Counted from the stretch's first letter, positions 25,027 to 36,034 are shown. The stretch: DNA of 64,000 bases from Actinorhabdospora filicis (GCF_030269765.1 NZ_BSTX01000002.1:527281-591280), one strand, 5' to 3'. Notes: generated by a model from the sequence alone, not told the origin. Made by a program: numbers and translations.

Positions 25027-28000
25027 GTGTCCACTCGATGGTCGCTGCCCGAGAGATTCCGCCATACTGCGTATCTAGCGTTCACAGCGCTGGTGGCTGC
25101 AGGTCTGCTGACAGTTCCACCTGATGCTCCCGCCCTCGCCGATCCCGGTACGGATTGCGCGAACACCGTTGCTGGTGGCGAGTCGGCCGCGAGATCCTTG
25201 GCGGCCGAATGCGGGGTGAGCGTCGAGGCTCTCGCGGTACGAACGCCGTACACGCAGGTGATCGCCGCGCCCGACGGGACTGTGACGATGGCGTCGTCCC
25301 TAGTGCCGCGCTGGGTGCCCGGGGAGAACGGTTCGTGGCGGGATGTGGATCCGAGCCTGGTGGCTGGTGCTGACGGGCGACTGCGCCCGCGGGCCAGTCT
25401 GGCGCGGGTGAGCTTCTCGCCGGGTGGGGACCAGCGCCTGGCCGAGCTCGTGTCAGCCGAGGGAAAGACCTTCAGCCTTTCGTGGCCGACGGTGCTTCCG
25501 GCGGGAACCGTGTCGGCGGACGCCGTTCTCTACCCGAACGTGTTCCCCGATGTCGACCTGAAGGTTCGGGCGACCGTGACCGGATTCACCCACACGTTGG
25601 TGGTCAAGTCGCAGGAGGCCGCCGCGAATCCCGCGCTGGTGCGGATCCGCTACGTGCTTGGAGGCGACGCGGTTGTCTCGGAGACCCCGCAGGGGGGTCT
25701 GAGGGTCACGGCCGATGGCAGGCTTCTGGCGTCGGCGTCCCCGGCTTCGATGTGGGACTCGGCCACCACGACGACCGAGACCGCGCAGCGCGGATACCTC
25801 GCGGAGCCGTCGACCGCCGAGGCGAGCGGGGACGGCGCGCAGATCGCGCCCGTCGATGTCGAGGTCAGCGATGAGCATCTGACGCTGGTCCCCGATCCTG
25901 GGCTGTTGACCGGGGCCGACACGGTCTTTCCGTTGTACATCGATCCCGACTTCAGTACCGAGGAACGCAACTGGGCCTACGCCAACTCCTCCGACACCAC
26001 ATGGGGCACGAGCCCAGCGGAGTACGCCGCACGTGTAGGCGTGGATCCCTCTTCGGGCTGGACCTACCGGTCGATGTTCCGGTTCCCCACCGATGCCAAC
26101 GGAGTGAACCTCGACGGGAAGCAGATCCTGCAGGCGCACTTCACCATCACGCTCTACCACTCCTACGACTGCGCGCCGACCTCGGTGAACATCTGGCGGT
26201 CGCGGACGCCTGCCAGCCCGCGCACCAGCTGGGCGAACGCGAAGCTCGACAAGTGGCTCGCCTGGAAGGACGCCGCGGCGAACAAGGGCGTCTGCTACGA
26301 CCCCGCCGACCCGAAGCTCGACTTCAAGAGCGAGACCTTCACCAACGACGTGCAGGTCGCGGCCAACGAAAAGTGGGACTACTACACCGTCGCGCTGTCG
26401 GCGAAGGACCTGAACGGCAGTAACGAGACCTCCCAGGGGCGCTGGAAGAAGTTCGACCAGAGCACCGCCCTTCTGAAGGTCGTCTACAACTCCTACCCCG
26501 AGGCGCCCTCGGCGATGCGTGTCGGAGCCACATCTTGCGGCACGAGTGAACTCGTCATGTCGGGTGGGAACCAGATCCTCGCGTCGGTGTTCGGCGACGA
26601 CGACACCACGCAACAGACCCTCACCGGAACCGTCGAGTACGGGCCCGTCGGCGGGACGGTCAGCAACGCCGCCACGACCACCGCCACAGGCGGAAAGGTC
26701 GCCTCGTACCCACTGACCGGTCTGGCAGAAGGGCACTACCAGTGGCGCATGCGCTCCGATGACGGGTACGCGAAAAGCCCCTGGTCACCATGGTGCTACT
26801 TCCAGATCGACTCCACGGTCCCCGCCGCGCCGACCATCACCTCCACCGACTACCCCAAGTGCGTCCCCGGAAGCGACTGTCCTCAGACAACCTTGCCAGG
26901 TCTGGCCGGTGCGTTCACCTTCTCCACCACAGATGACGCCGTGAAGTACCTCTACGGCTGGGCGGGAGAACCGGACACCCCGCTGGTGGTCACGGTGGGC
27001 GCGTCGAAGACCATCTCGCTGTCCCCACCGGGCTACGGCAGGAACATCCTCTACGTCCGCACCGTCGACACCGCCGGGAATCAGAGCGCGGACGCGACCT
27101 ATGAGTTCGAGGTCGGTCGCGCGGCCCCGCCCGTGGCAGGTTGGGACATGGAGCAGTACCCGCCGAGCGGTACCCCTGCGGCGGCCCTGGGCAACACGGT
27201 CAGCGGTGGACAGGCGCTCACCACGACCGGTTCCTTCAGCTGGGATGCCGATACCCGCTTGGTCGGTGCCAAGACGGCGGGGTTCTCCGGCGGTGCGGCA
27301 CAGACCGCCTTGCCGGTGGTCGACACCAGCACGTCCTTCTCGATGTCCGCATGGGTGCGCCTGACCTCGAAGGCCACCTCGGGCAGCATCATCGGCCAGG
27401 ACGGTGCCTACAACAACGGCATCTACTTCGGCTACGTCGACGACTTCGGCACCTGGGCGCTGCGATTTACCACTAAGGACGATCCCACGTACACGTGGAC
27501 CGCAAGCGCGATCGCGACGAGTACACCAGTGCTGGGCGTATGGACGCATGTCGCCGCCACTTACGACGCGGGTGCCAAAAAGGCGAGCATGTTCATCAAC
27601 GGCGTGCGTGAAGGGACCATCGACGTCGATGGCCACTGGAACGCCACCGGAAAGCTGCGAGTGGGCTCAGGATTCCACCGCGGCGCGGTCACCGACTACT
27701 GGCAGGGCCAGATCGCCAGAGTGCGGATCTTCAACCGCGTGATCGGCCAAGACGACATCGTCGAAGGCGCCCAGGACTTGAAGCCGCTCATGGGCTCCAA
27801 CGCGGTCGCCCGCTGGAACTTCGACACCGACTTCGGGAGTACCGCGGTCAACCAGGTGCCCGGATGGGGGCACAACCTGTCGATCTCGGCTCCCGCGTCC
27901 CTGGTCGACTACAACTCCAGCTTCGCCCTTGGCACCGAGCCGAGCGGATACGCCCAGTCCAGCGGTGGGGGAACGCTTCGCACTGATCAGTCGTTCACCG

Positions 28001-28497
28001 TGACGGCTTGGGCGCAGCTGAACAGCGTCCAGGACACCGCGACCGTGGTGTCCCAGGACGGCACCGTGACGAGTGCATTCCGGTTGCAGAACCGAAAGAT
28101 CACCGTCAACGGCATCGAGTCCAGCCAGTGGTGCTTCTCGCTGAACCTCGCCGACACCGCGACCTCCGCTGCCACCACGGCCTGCGCGCCGGAGGCGTCG
28201 ACCACCGACATCACGCATCTGATCGGCGTCTATGACGCCTTCCGCAACGAGATCCGGCTCTACGTCAACGGCGCGCGACTCGATTCCACCGGCGCCGCGA
28301 CTCCGGTCGCGTCGAGCAGTGTCCCGTCGCGGCTGTGGAACTCCACCGGCCCGACGGCCGTGGGGCGTGGCAAGAGCGGCACGTCGACGGTCACCGACAC
28401 GTTCAGCGGATACGTCGACGACGTCGCCGTCTTCCAGGGCGCGATGACCAGCGCCCAGGCCGATGACTTTTACAACAAGGTCCGGGTAGGAGCCTGA
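25027..28497 (+). CDS. Secreted LamG-domain protein, companion of the RHS toxin, 1156 aa
   Basis: GTG 25027. A signal peptide (TAYLAFTALVAAGLLTV to PALA, about 1-38) is followed by a beta-rich region with the WRDVDPSLVAGADGRLRP motif shared with the truncated 16560 gene. A TFEKAxD-like exported middle (about 300-480) is followed by an FN3-like segment (about 490-600) and two LamG/jellyroll domains (about 700-916 and 928-1151; FSMSAWVRL, LGVWTHVAATYD). LamG domains bind glycans or proteins. It ends one base before the RHS toxin start, so it is probably its surface scaffold or adhesin. The binding target is unknown. Confidence 0.85.
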   Translation: MSTRWSLPERFRHTAYLAFTALVAAGLLTVPPDAPALADPGTDCANTVAGGESAARSLAAECGVSVEALAVRTPYTQVIAAPDGTVTMASSLVPRWVPGENGSWRDVDPSLVAGADGRLRPRASLARVSFSPGGDQRLAELVSAEGKTFSLSWPTVLPAGTVSADAVLYPNVFPDVDLKVRATVTGFTHTLVVKSQEAAANPALVRIRYVLGGDAVVSETPQGGLRVTADGRLLASASPASMWDSATTTTETAQRGYLAEPSTAEASGDGAQIAPVDVEVSDEHLTLVPDPGLLTGADTVFPLYIDPDFSTEERNWAYANSSDTTWGTSPAEYAARVGVDPSSGWTYRSMFRFPTDANGVNLDGKQILQAHFTITLYHSYDCAPTSVNIWRSRTPASPRTSWANAKLDKWLAWKDAAANKGVCYDPADPKLDFKSETFTNDVQVAANEKWDYYTVALSAKDLNGSNETSQGRWKKFDQSTALLKVVYNSYPEAPSAMRVGATSCGTSELVMSGGNQILASVFGDDDTTQQTLTGTVEYGPVGGTVSNAATTTATGGKVASYPLTGLAEGHYQWRMRSDDGYAKSPWSPWCYFQIDSTVPAAPTITSTDYPKCVPGSDCPQTTLPGLAGAFTFSTTDDAVKYLYGWAGEPDTPLVVTVGASKTISLSPPGYGRNILYVRTVDTAGNQSADATYEFEVGRAAPPVAGWDMEQYPPSGTPAAALGNTVSGGQALTTTGSFSWDADTRLVGAKTAGFSGGAAQTALPVVDTSTSFSMSAWVRLTSKATSGSIIGQDGAYNNGIYFGYVDDFGTWALRFTTKDDPTYTWTASAIATSTPVLGVWTHVAATYDAGAKKASMFINGVREGTIDVDGHWNATGKLRVGSGFHRGAVTDYWQGQIARVRIFNRVIGQDDIVEGAQDLKPLMGSNAVARWNFDTDFGSTAVNQVPGWGHNLSISAPASLVDYNSSFALGTEPSGYAQSSGGGTLRTDQSFTVTAWAQLNSVQDTATVVSQDGTVTSAFRLQNRKITVNGIESSQWCFSLNLADTATSAATTACAPEASTTDITHLIGVYDAFRNEIRLYVNGARLDSTGAATPVASSSVPSRLWNSTGPTAVGRGKSGTSTVTDTFSGYVDDVAVFQGAMTSAQADDFYNKVRVGA

Positions 28498-28498
28498 C

Positions 28499-31400
28499 AT
28501 GAGGACGCGTGCCATGACTCGCAAGGCGCTCTTTCGTTCTCTCACCGGCGCCATGGCGCTGGTACTCACCACCGGCTTGCTCCTGGGCCGCTCCTCGCTG
28601 CCGGAGCCGGCAGTCGGCCTGGCACCGGATCCGGCGTCGGCACCGCCCGTGGAGGGCGTCGATGTCGACCCAGCGCTCGCCGACCACGACATCAACCAGG
28701 TCATCGCGGGCATGCAGACCTCGATGCTCCCGCATCCGCTGTGGCCCGAGGGCAGCAGCGTCAACCTCGCGCTGAAGGCGAACACGCCCGTCGCGGCCAA
28801 CGACACCGCGGCAGTGTCGATCGCCCCGACGGGTGACGGGAATGTGGGCTCGGTCCGCCTCGACGTCCTGGGCCGTGAGGAGACGAAGGCACGGGGACGC
28901 TCCGACGGCCTGCTGTTTCAGCTGACCCGCACCGACTCCGGCCGCGAGGGAACAGTCTCAGCGCGCGTCGACTACTCCCGCTTCGCCCACGCCTACGGCG
29001 CCGACTGGCGCGACCGACTGAGCTTGTGGACGGTACCGGACTGCGCCGGATGCGCACCCGAGCGGCTGCGCACCGACAATGACCTGGCCACGACATCCGC
29101 GACCGCCGAGATCGCGCTGTCGGGAACCACTACGACCACTGTGTTGCTCGCCGCGGACCAAAAGGGATCCTCGGGAGACTTCACGGCTTCGAAGCTATCG
29201 CCGTCCTCGACCTGGACGCAAGGCGGCAACAGCGGCAGCTTCAACTGGTCCTACCCAATGGCGGTTCCTTCACCCAACGGCGTCGGCCCCACCCCGAACC
29301 TCGCGATTAACTACTCCTCGGCTTCGGTCGACGGTCGCTCCGAGGCGACCAACAACCAGCCGGGCTGGATCGGCGAGGGCTTCTCGCTCGAGCCGGCTTC
29401 GATAGAACGCCGCTACGTTTCATGTTCCGAAGACAGAGACGGTGGCGCTAACAACCCCACCAAGACCGGCGACCGCTGCTGGAGGCTGGACAACGCGATG
29501 TTGTCCATGGCCGGACACGCCGGTGAACTCATCCCCGCGGGCGCCGGCAAATGGCGACTCAAGAACGACGACGGGACCGTGGTCGAGCGACGTACGGACA
29601 CCGACAACACCGACGACGACAACGAGTACTGGCGAGTCACCACCAGTGACGGCATCCAGTACTACTTCGGCCTCAACCGGCTTCCCGGCTGGACCTCCGG
29701 GAAGCCCACGACGAACTCGGTATGGACAGTCCCGGTCGCCGGAAACAACTCCGGAGAACCCTGCCACGCCACCAGCTTTACGAACTCCTTCTGCGACCAG
29801 GCGTGGAAGTGGAACCTCGACTATGTCGTCGACCTCAGCGGCAACTCGATGTCCTACTGGTATGAGACCGCTTCCAACAACTACGGCAAGGAGAGCGACG
29901 CCTCCAAGCCCGTCTCCTACACCCGCTCCGGCGAGCTCGCCCGCATCGACTACGGCACCGACAACCGTGACGGTACCGAGTACGACGGCAAGGTACCCGC
30001 CAGAGTCGACTTCACCCTGGAAGACCGCTGCCTGACCGGCTGCGCCACCAAGGACGAGGCCCACTGGCCCGACACCCCGTGGGACCTGTCCTGCGATTCG
30101 ACCACCAGCTGCCCAGACAGCCGCACACCCACCTTCTGGTCCAGCAAGCGGCTCACAAAGGTCACCACCAGCGTCTGGGACATCGGCCTGGGCAAACACA
30201 TGCCCGTCGACTCCTGGTCGTTGACCCACACCTTCCCCAACCCCGGAGACGGCACCCGAGCCGGACTCTGGCTCAAATCGATCGTCCACACCGGACACGT
30301 GGGCGCCGACAGCCCTACGCCCTCGATCGACTTCGACTGGGTCCAGAAGTACAACCGCGTCGACGTCGGTGATGGCGAGCCGACGATGAACTGGATGCGT
30401 CTGGCGGCGATATGGACCGAGACCGGTGGTCTCATCTCGATGACCTACACGCCGGTCGACTGTGTCAGTCCCTCCGCGATGCCGACCTCGCCGGGCGACA
30501 ACTCCAAACGCTGCTACCCCGTCCTCAGCCAGGACCCTTACGACGAAGGCAAACTGAACACCCGCTGGTACCACAAGTACCTCGTGTCCTCGGTGAGCCA
30601 GTACGACCAGCTCGAGGGCCTCAACACCGTCACGACCAGTTATGAGTACGCCGGGTCACCCGCCTGGCGCTTCGCCGAACGCGACGCGCTCGTGGACGAC
30701 AAGTACCGCACCTGGTCGGACTTCCGCGGCTACGAGACCGTTCGCACCCGTGTCGGACTCGAAGGCGACCAGTCCCTCACCGAGACCAAGTATTTCCGCG
30801 GCATGCAGGGCGACAAACTCCCCGGAGGCGGCACCCGCAACGCCAGCGTCACCGGATCCGTCGGACCGGCCATCACCGACGACAACCTCTACTCCGGGAT
30901 CGTCCGCGAGACCACCACCTACAACGGCGTCAGCGACAAACCGGTCACCCGATTGGTCTACGAACCCTGGAAGTCTGCACCCACCGCCACCCGCACCATT
31001 GACGGGAACACCACGACCGCGAACTTCGTCCGCTACGATGCTGTCACCTATGCCCAGACTGCCCTCGACCAGGGACGAGGCTGGCGCAGTGCGAAAATTG
31101 AGAAGAAGTACGAAGACATCTATGGATCGGTCGACTACGTCGACGACCAAGGTGATATCAACGCCACGGGCGATGAGAAATGCACGTGGTTCGAATACAA
31201 CCGCAACACCGCGATCAACCTGCTCAATCCGGCCAAGCGCGTCTACAGCTATGCCACTACTTGTTCCGCGCCGGTCGTATCCGGTGACGACGGTATCGTC
31301 TCCGACATTCGTACCTCCTTCGACGGGCTTGACTATGACGCAACGCCGACAAGGGGGTTGGCTACCAAAAGCGAAATGATCAAGTCCTTCGTTCCTACCG

Positions 31401-34400
31401 GAGGCGGCACGGGTATCTCCAACTATGTGGTCGTCGCGCAGACCAAGTTTGACGTCCTCGGCCGACCGATTGAATCGCAGGACGTGCGCGGCAAGTGGTC
31501 CAAGACCGCCTACACCCCGGCCACTGGCGGACCAGTCACCTCGATCACCAACACCAACCCACTTGGCTGGACCACGACCACCACCAAGAACGCGCGCGGC
31601 GACGCCCTGCTCACCATCGACGCCAACAATAAGAAGACCGAACTCGCCTACGACGGCCTCGGACGGCTCACCAAGGTCTGGACCACGGCCCGGACCAAGG
31701 CACAGAACCCGAACAGCCCGATGAAGGAGTTTTCATACACCCTGTCCAAGGACGGGAAGAACGTCGTGGTCTCCAAGACCCTCGACGCCGCGGCCGGACC
31801 CGGCAACCCGCACTACACCAGCACCTACGCCCTCTACGACGGGCTGCTCCGCGACCGGCAGACGCAAACACCGTCACCAGACGGCGGCCGGATCATCACT
31901 GACACTCTCTACGACAACCACGGCCGCGCATACGCCGCCCAAGGCCCCTTCCGTTCCACCGGCTTGCCCTCGGGCACCCTGTATCAAACCGTGGCCGGTG
32001 AAGTCGATGCCCGCTCGATCACCCAGTTCGACCGCGCCGACCGGCCCACCGCCCAGATCGCCTACCGCAAGCTGACCGAACTGTGGCGCACCGTCACCCG
32101 CTATGCCGGCGATTCCACCACGGTCATCCCCCCTGTCGGCGGCGTCCCGCTGACCACGGTCACCAACATCGACGGCAAGCCCATCGAGCAGCGTCAGCAC
32201 CTCACCCCGGACGCCACCGGAGCCACCCTGTCGCTGTACTACACGTACAACGACAAAGATCAGCTCACCGACGTCACCGACGCCGACGGACGCAAGTGGA
32301 AGTTCGGGTTCGACCTACTCGGACGCCAGACCACCTCCACCGACCCCGACAGCGGCACCATCACCAGTGAATACGGGGATGGCGGCGACCTACTGGCCAC
32401 AGTCGACGCCCGCGGTGAGCGGCTCGCCTACTCCTACGACGACCTCGGCCGCAAAACCGGCCTCTACGACGACACGGTGAGCCCGGCGAACCGCCGCCTG
32501 GAGTGGCGATTCGACACCCTGGTGACCGGCGCGTCGTTGAAGGGCCAGGCCGCAGGCTGGAGCCGTTTCACCCCTGACGGCGAATACCGCTTCGACATCC
32601 AGCAGATGAACGCCGGCTACCAGGTTGTCAACAGCCTGTACACGATTCCGGCTGTCGAGGGTGCCCTCGCCGGCACCTACACCTACACGCAGAACTACAC
32701 CCTAAGCGGCGCGCCGCTCACCACGGGCATCCCGATGGCAGGGAATCTTGACGGTGAAGGCCTGACCATCGGTTACGACGCCACCACAGGATTGCCCAAG
32801 ACCTATACCGGCAGCGGGGCCGTGCTCAGCGGGTCCTATGTCACCGACACCGTATACAGCCCCATCGGGCAGCTGAAGAGTGTCACGGCCTCGCGTGACG
32901 GTCTGCACGTCAAGCGGGCAAACACCTATGACCCGGCAACCGGGCGCCTCACTCATGTCGGGGTCTCACGGGAGACGGCGCCCACCGGCGTCAGCGAGAC
33001 CGAGTACGCCTACAACCCCGCCGGGAACATAACCGGGATCTCCGAGTCCATCCGCGGCGACAACCAGTGCTTCGCATACGACTCCCTCCAGCGCCTCACC
33101 GAGGCATGGACCCCGGCCAACGGCGAATGCTCGACACCCGCCTCGGCGGCCCTGGGCGGTCCCGCGCCCTACTGGAAGTCCTATGAGCAGGACCTGGCCG
33201 GCAACCGGACCAAACTCACCGACCACACCGCCACTGGTGGCACCCGCACCACGACCTACACACAGACCGACGCCACCCACCCCCACGCGGTCACCGGTGC
33301 GTCCACCACCACGGGAACCGGAACCACTCTCTCCCAGAGTTTCACCTACGACCTCGCCGGTAACACGAAGACCCGCGTCACACCCGCAGGAACGCCGCAG
33401 ACCCTCTCCTGGGACTCCGAACAGCGCCTGACGACGATCACCGGAGCCAGCGGCGACGCCACGCAGATCTACGGCGCGGACGGAGCACGCCTGATCCGCC
33501 GTGACGCCAAGGGGGCGACCCTCTACCTGCCTGGCCAAGAGGTCCGCTACGACAAGGCCGCCAACAACACCACCTGCACTCGCTACTACACCTACGCTGG
33601 CTCGACGCTTGGTATACGCACCACGACCGGCGGCCTCGTCTGGGTGTTCAACGACCATCAAGGCACCGCCAGCACCACTATCGACAACAGCAATCAGCAG
33701 AACGTCACTACCCGCTACCAAGACCCCTACGGAAACCCTCGTGGTGCACCGAAGACGTCCTGGCCCGGCGAACGCGGATTCCAGAACGGCGTCAATGATC
33801 CCTCGGGTTTGACCCACATCGGCGCTCGTGAATACGACTCTGTGCTCGGTCGCTTCATCAGTGACGACCCCGTCAATGACACCTCCTCAAGTCAGCAACT
33901 CCACGGCTACGCCTATGCCAACAACAGTCCCATTCTGATGTCGGATCCGAGCGGGCTCGTTGTGCAAGGTGAATCCGATGGGTCGCCGTTTGCCAACAAC
34001 AATCCATACGCATCTGATGAGGATGAGCGGAATGGTACAAAGAATCCGGGCTTGGCTCAGGAACTTCGGGATAAGCGATATGAGCAGATCATTAACGGCG
34101 AGTTCGATGACATTAGTGATTCAATGGATGAAATGCTGCTTGAAATGATTGGGCCTAGATGTCTCGCGGGAGGTGGGGATGAACAGCAGGCGCTGTCCTG
34201 TCTTGTGAGGGCCCTATTTGCGGACTATCAGGTGAAGAGCAACTTGAGGGCCGTGCTCGATCGAATCGATGAGTCGCGTATGGCAAAGGGGGATGAGTTT
34301 GGGTTCGATAAAAAGGAGGAGTTTCTGGCTGCGTTCTGGCTTGCTGCGGAAGGTAAAAGTGTGGTCTCGAAGAATCGACAAGTAAACGTTGTCGGCGCGG

Positions 34401-34708
34401 ATGATGGATGGGCGTTCGATGCATGGGTGGATGGGGAACGAACCGAGTTTAAGTATCTTACGAGCAACTCCCGCAATCGAGTTAATGCCGACTTCCGTGA
34501 CGCTAACAGACAGCACGCTGTCAACGTGGTATTTCTTGTTGACGAGGTCAGTACGACGGCCCTAGAGAAAGGTCGTGCGATGTTCGTTAGAAACCGCGGT
34601 GGGCGCGAGTCTGAGCTCCAAAAGTTCCGAGTGTTGGGGTATGATCCTGAAGGCGACTTCTGGGAGGTGGAGACGCAGTCTATCTACGAAGAGATGCGTA
34701 CGAAATAG
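28499..34708 (+). CDS. Exported RHS polymorphic toxin with a PD-(D/E)xK-like nuclease tip, 2069 aa
   Basis: ATG 28499, with AGGAG 7 bases upstream. Signal peptide about 1-40 (LTGAMALVLTTGLLLG). RHS/YD shell to about 1755, then the core motif (GLTHIGAREYDSVLGRF, LHGYAYANNSPILMSDPSG) to about 1821. The ~250-residue tip is markedly AT-richer, a sign of exchange. It holds WAFDAWVDGERTEFKY: Asp1974 (or Asp1978), Glu1983-x-Lys1985, followed by NSRNRVNADFRDANRQHAVNVVFLV. This matches the D...ExK pattern and following helix of CdiA-type contact-dependent tRNA nucleases. So it likely cleaves RNA or DNA in competitors. The immunity gene would be 34757-35122. The substrate is not determined. Confidence 0.87.
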   Translation: MRTRAMTRKALFRSLTGAMALVLTTGLLLGRSSLPEPAVGLAPDPASAPPVEGVDVDPALADHDINQVIAGMQTSMLPHPLWPEGSSVNLALKANTPVAANDTAAVSIAPTGDGNVGSVRLDVLGREETKARGRSDGLLFQLTRTDSGREGTVSARVDYSRFAHAYGADWRDRLSLWTVPDCAGCAPERLRTDNDLATTSATAEIALSGTTTTTVLLAADQKGSSGDFTASKLSPSSTWTQGGNSGSFNWSYPMAVPSPNGVGPTPNLAINYSSASVDGRSEATNNQPGWIGEGFSLEPASIERRYVSCSEDRDGGANNPTKTGDRCWRLDNAMLSMAGHAGELIPAGAGKWRLKNDDGTVVERRTDTDNTDDDNEYWRVTTSDGIQYYFGLNRLPGWTSGKPTTNSVWTVPVAGNNSGEPCHATSFTNSFCDQAWKWNLDYVVDLSGNSMSYWYETASNNYGKESDASKPVSYTRSGELARIDYGTDNRDGTEYDGKVPARVDFTLEDRCLTGCATKDEAHWPDTPWDLSCDSTTSCPDSRTPTFWSSKRLTKVTTSVWDIGLGKHMPVDSWSLTHTFPNPGDGTRAGLWLKSIVHTGHVGADSPTPSIDFDWVQKYNRVDVGDGEPTMNWMRLAAIWTETGGLISMTYTPVDCVSPSAMPTSPGDNSKRCYPVLSQDPYDEGKLNTRWYHKYLVSSVSQYDQLEGLNTVTTSYEYAGSPAWRFAERDALVDDKYRTWSDFRGYETVRTRVGLEGDQSLTETKYFRGMQGDKLPGGGTRNASVTGSVGPAITDDNLYSGIVRETTTYNGVSDKPVTRLVYEPWKSAPTATRTIDGNTTTANFVRYDAVTYAQTALDQGRGWRSAKIEKKYEDIYGSVDYVDDQGDINATGDEKCTWFEYNRNTAINLLNPAKRVYSYATTCSAPVVSGDDGIVSDIRTSFDGLDYDATPTRGLATKSEMIKSFVPTGGGTGISNYVVVAQTKFDVLGRPIESQDVRGKWSKTAYTPATGGPVTSITNTNPLGWTTTTTKNARGDALLTIDANNKKTELAYDGLGRLTKVWTTARTKAQNPNSPMKEFSYTLSKDGKNVVVSKTLDAAAGPGNPHYTSTYALYDGLLRDRQTQTPSPDGGRIITDTLYDNHGRAYAAQGPFRSTGLPSGTLYQTVAGEVDARSITQFDRADRPTAQIAYRKLTELWRTVTRYAGDSTTVIPPVGGVPLTTVTNIDGKPIEQRQHLTPDATGATLSLYYTYNDKDQLTDVTDADGRKWKFGFDLLGRQTTSTDPDSGTITSEYGDGGDLLATVDARGERLAYSYDDLGRKTGLYDDTVSPANRRLEWRFDTLVTGASLKGQAAGWSRFTPDGEYRFDIQQMNAGYQVVNSLYTIPAVEGALAGTYTYTQNYTLSGAPLTTGIPMAGNLDGEGLTIGYDATTGLPKTYTGSGAVLSGSYVTDTVYSPIGQLKSVTASRDGLHVKRANTYDPATGRLTHVGVSRETAPTGVSETEYAYNPAGNITGISESIRGDNQCFAYDSLQRLTEAWTPANGECSTPASAALGGPAPYWKSYEQDLAGNRTKLTDHTATGGTRTTTYTQTDATHPHAVTGASTTTGTGTTLSQSFTYDLAGNTKTRVTPAGTPQTLSWDSEQRLTTITGASGDATQIYGADGARLIRRDAKGATLYLPGQEVRYDKAANNTTCTRYYTYAGSTLGIRTTTGGLVWVFNDHQGTASTTIDNSNQQNVTTRYQDPYGNPRGAPKTSWPGERGFQNGVNDPSGLTHIGAREYDSVLGRFISDDPVNDTSSSQQLHGYAYANNSPILMSDPSGLVVQGESDGSPFANNNPYASDEDERNGTKNPGLAQELRDKRYEQIINGEFDDISDSMDEMLLEMIGPRCLAGGGDEQQALSCLVRALFADYQVKSNLRAVLDRIDESRMAKGDEFGFDKKEEFLAAFWLAAEGKSVVSKNRQVNVVGADDGWAFDAWVDGERTEFKYLTSNSRNRVNADFRDANRQHAVNVVFLVDEVSTTALEKGRAMFVRNRGGRESELQKFRVLGYDPEGDFWEVETQSIYEEMRTK

Positions 34709-34756
34709 CAGCAGGGTAGGATGGGCTGGCTGGATTTGTAGATTGTCGAGTTGTGT

Positions 34757-35122
34757 ATGACTGTATCGTTGATGCTGGGGCAGCTTGATCCGACAGGTTC
34801 ACCGCAGCAATTCGGACCTTTTGTGCGCATGGAGATCCCGGGTCTTCAGGTACTTGATCATCGGAGTGCGGATTCGTGGACTCTCGTTATTCCAGGTGGT
34901 CGCTGCGAAGTTGCGTACGATCCGGAGGACGGTGAACCGTTTCGCTCCTACCCTTATGTCTTGACGATATACTCGGATGCGGGCAAAAGGGATGACCTTC
35001 GTCTTGGGGAGTGGCTGTATTCGGCCATTTGCGAAGCGGGAGACTACCGCGTCGTTCTCTTGGTTGATGGCGAACCGATGCGTGCGACGAGTGTCGATCT
35101 CGATTCTTTCTGGGGGGATTGA
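34757..35122 (+). CDS. Candidate immunity protein for the RHS nuclease toxin, 121 aa
   Basis: ATG 34757 is preferred; TTG 34751 is in frame. It lies 48 bases after the RHS stop on the same strand and has the same lowered GC as the toxin tip. The protein is acidic, with mixed strands and loops (FVRMEIPGLQVLDHRSADSWTL, YPYVLTIYSDAG, DYRVVLLVDGEP) and no signal peptide or membrane helix, as expected for a cytoplasmic inhibitor. I recognise no Imm family. The assignment is by position and composition. Confidence 0.6.
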   Translation: MTVSLMLGQLDPTGSPQQFGPFVRMEIPGLQVLDHRSADSWTLVIPGGRCEVAYDPEDGEPFRSYPYVLTIYSDAGKRDDLRLGEWLYSAICEAGDYRVVLLVDGEPMRATSVDLDSFWGD

Positions 35123-35578
35123 CGTAGTCGTGGTCTTCTGGTGTGGAGTACATACGTCGATTGAGTTCGTCGCGGGAGATGGCTTGGTGTGGTAGCGTTC
35201 CTGTCTTAGAGCTCATGGTCGGCGGACCTACGCCACTGCGCGACACACCCAGTGCCCGCGATGTGAGCACTTGCCGCCGTGCGTTGGGACTCTGATCCGA
35301 AGCTGCTTTTCGGCAGACTTCGCCGCCCGGCTGGCTAATGACCCGGACTGCCGTGTGTGGCTTAGCCTCGCCAAGGCCATGTCCGGCAAACTCATAACAG
35401 CAGGTACGAGTCCAGAATGCCGCCAGGTCCGCTCCGTGCTCTTGACCGATGACTCCCGAACCATGCGGCACATCATGGAGCGGAGAGTTGGGACGCGAAT
35501 TAGGACTGGCCATGATCGCCTGATGCCCGCACCGTGCACGGTCGGTGCCTCCTGTGCCTTGTAGACGTCACAGGGTTG
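35123..35578. other. Intergenic, about 455 bp, decayed sequence
   Basis: Short open frames occur on both strands but none has a convincing start or product. This stretch joins the RHS/immunity module to a truncated gene, and is probably remnant DNA from earlier toxin cassettes or insertions. Confidence 0.4.
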
Positions 35579-35923
35579 TCAGTACTTCGAAAAGGGCTCG
35601 GCGGGGACGATCGGCCATGCCGCGGTGCCGGGCTCGTAGGTGCCGGTGAGGAAGCGCCGGGCACCGTCCAGCAGGTCCACGTTCCCGCCTAGGCCGTAGC
35701 GGGCCAGCAGCTGCAGGGCGATCGTGGTGGCCAGGACCGAGGATCCCGCGCGACGCACGTCGGGTTCGAGGGCATGACCGAAGCCGCCGTCGGGATTCTG
35801 GAAGGCGCCGAGGGCCTCGGCCACCACGGCGGTGTCGGCGGTACCGAGCTCGACCGATACGCAGCGCTGGTCGATGGCGCGGCCGTGCCGGTGTATCCAG
35901 TCCACCGCCGGCGAGGCGTCCAT
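35579..35923 (-). pseudogene. Truncated prenyltransferase/squalene-cyclase-repeat protein
   Basis: 114 residues from ATG 35923, which has AAGGGGGAT upstream. FQNPDGGFGHALEPDVRR and SSVLATTIALQLLARYGLGG are repeats of the alpha/alpha-toroid type seen in prenyltransferase- and squalene-cyclase-like proteins of about 280 residues. The frame stops soon after GTYEPGTAAWPIVPAE, where relatives continue, so the C-terminal half is missing. This end faces the RHS cargo, in keeping with damage during insertion. Confidence 0.65.
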
Positions 35924-36034
35924 GCGATCCCCCTTTTCCGTAATGTCGTTGGGACACCGGCATCATCTACCCGACGGACGGCGCATGCCGGTAGCAACGG
36001 CACGGGGCGTGGTGTCGCCGACGGGAGGTCGAGG

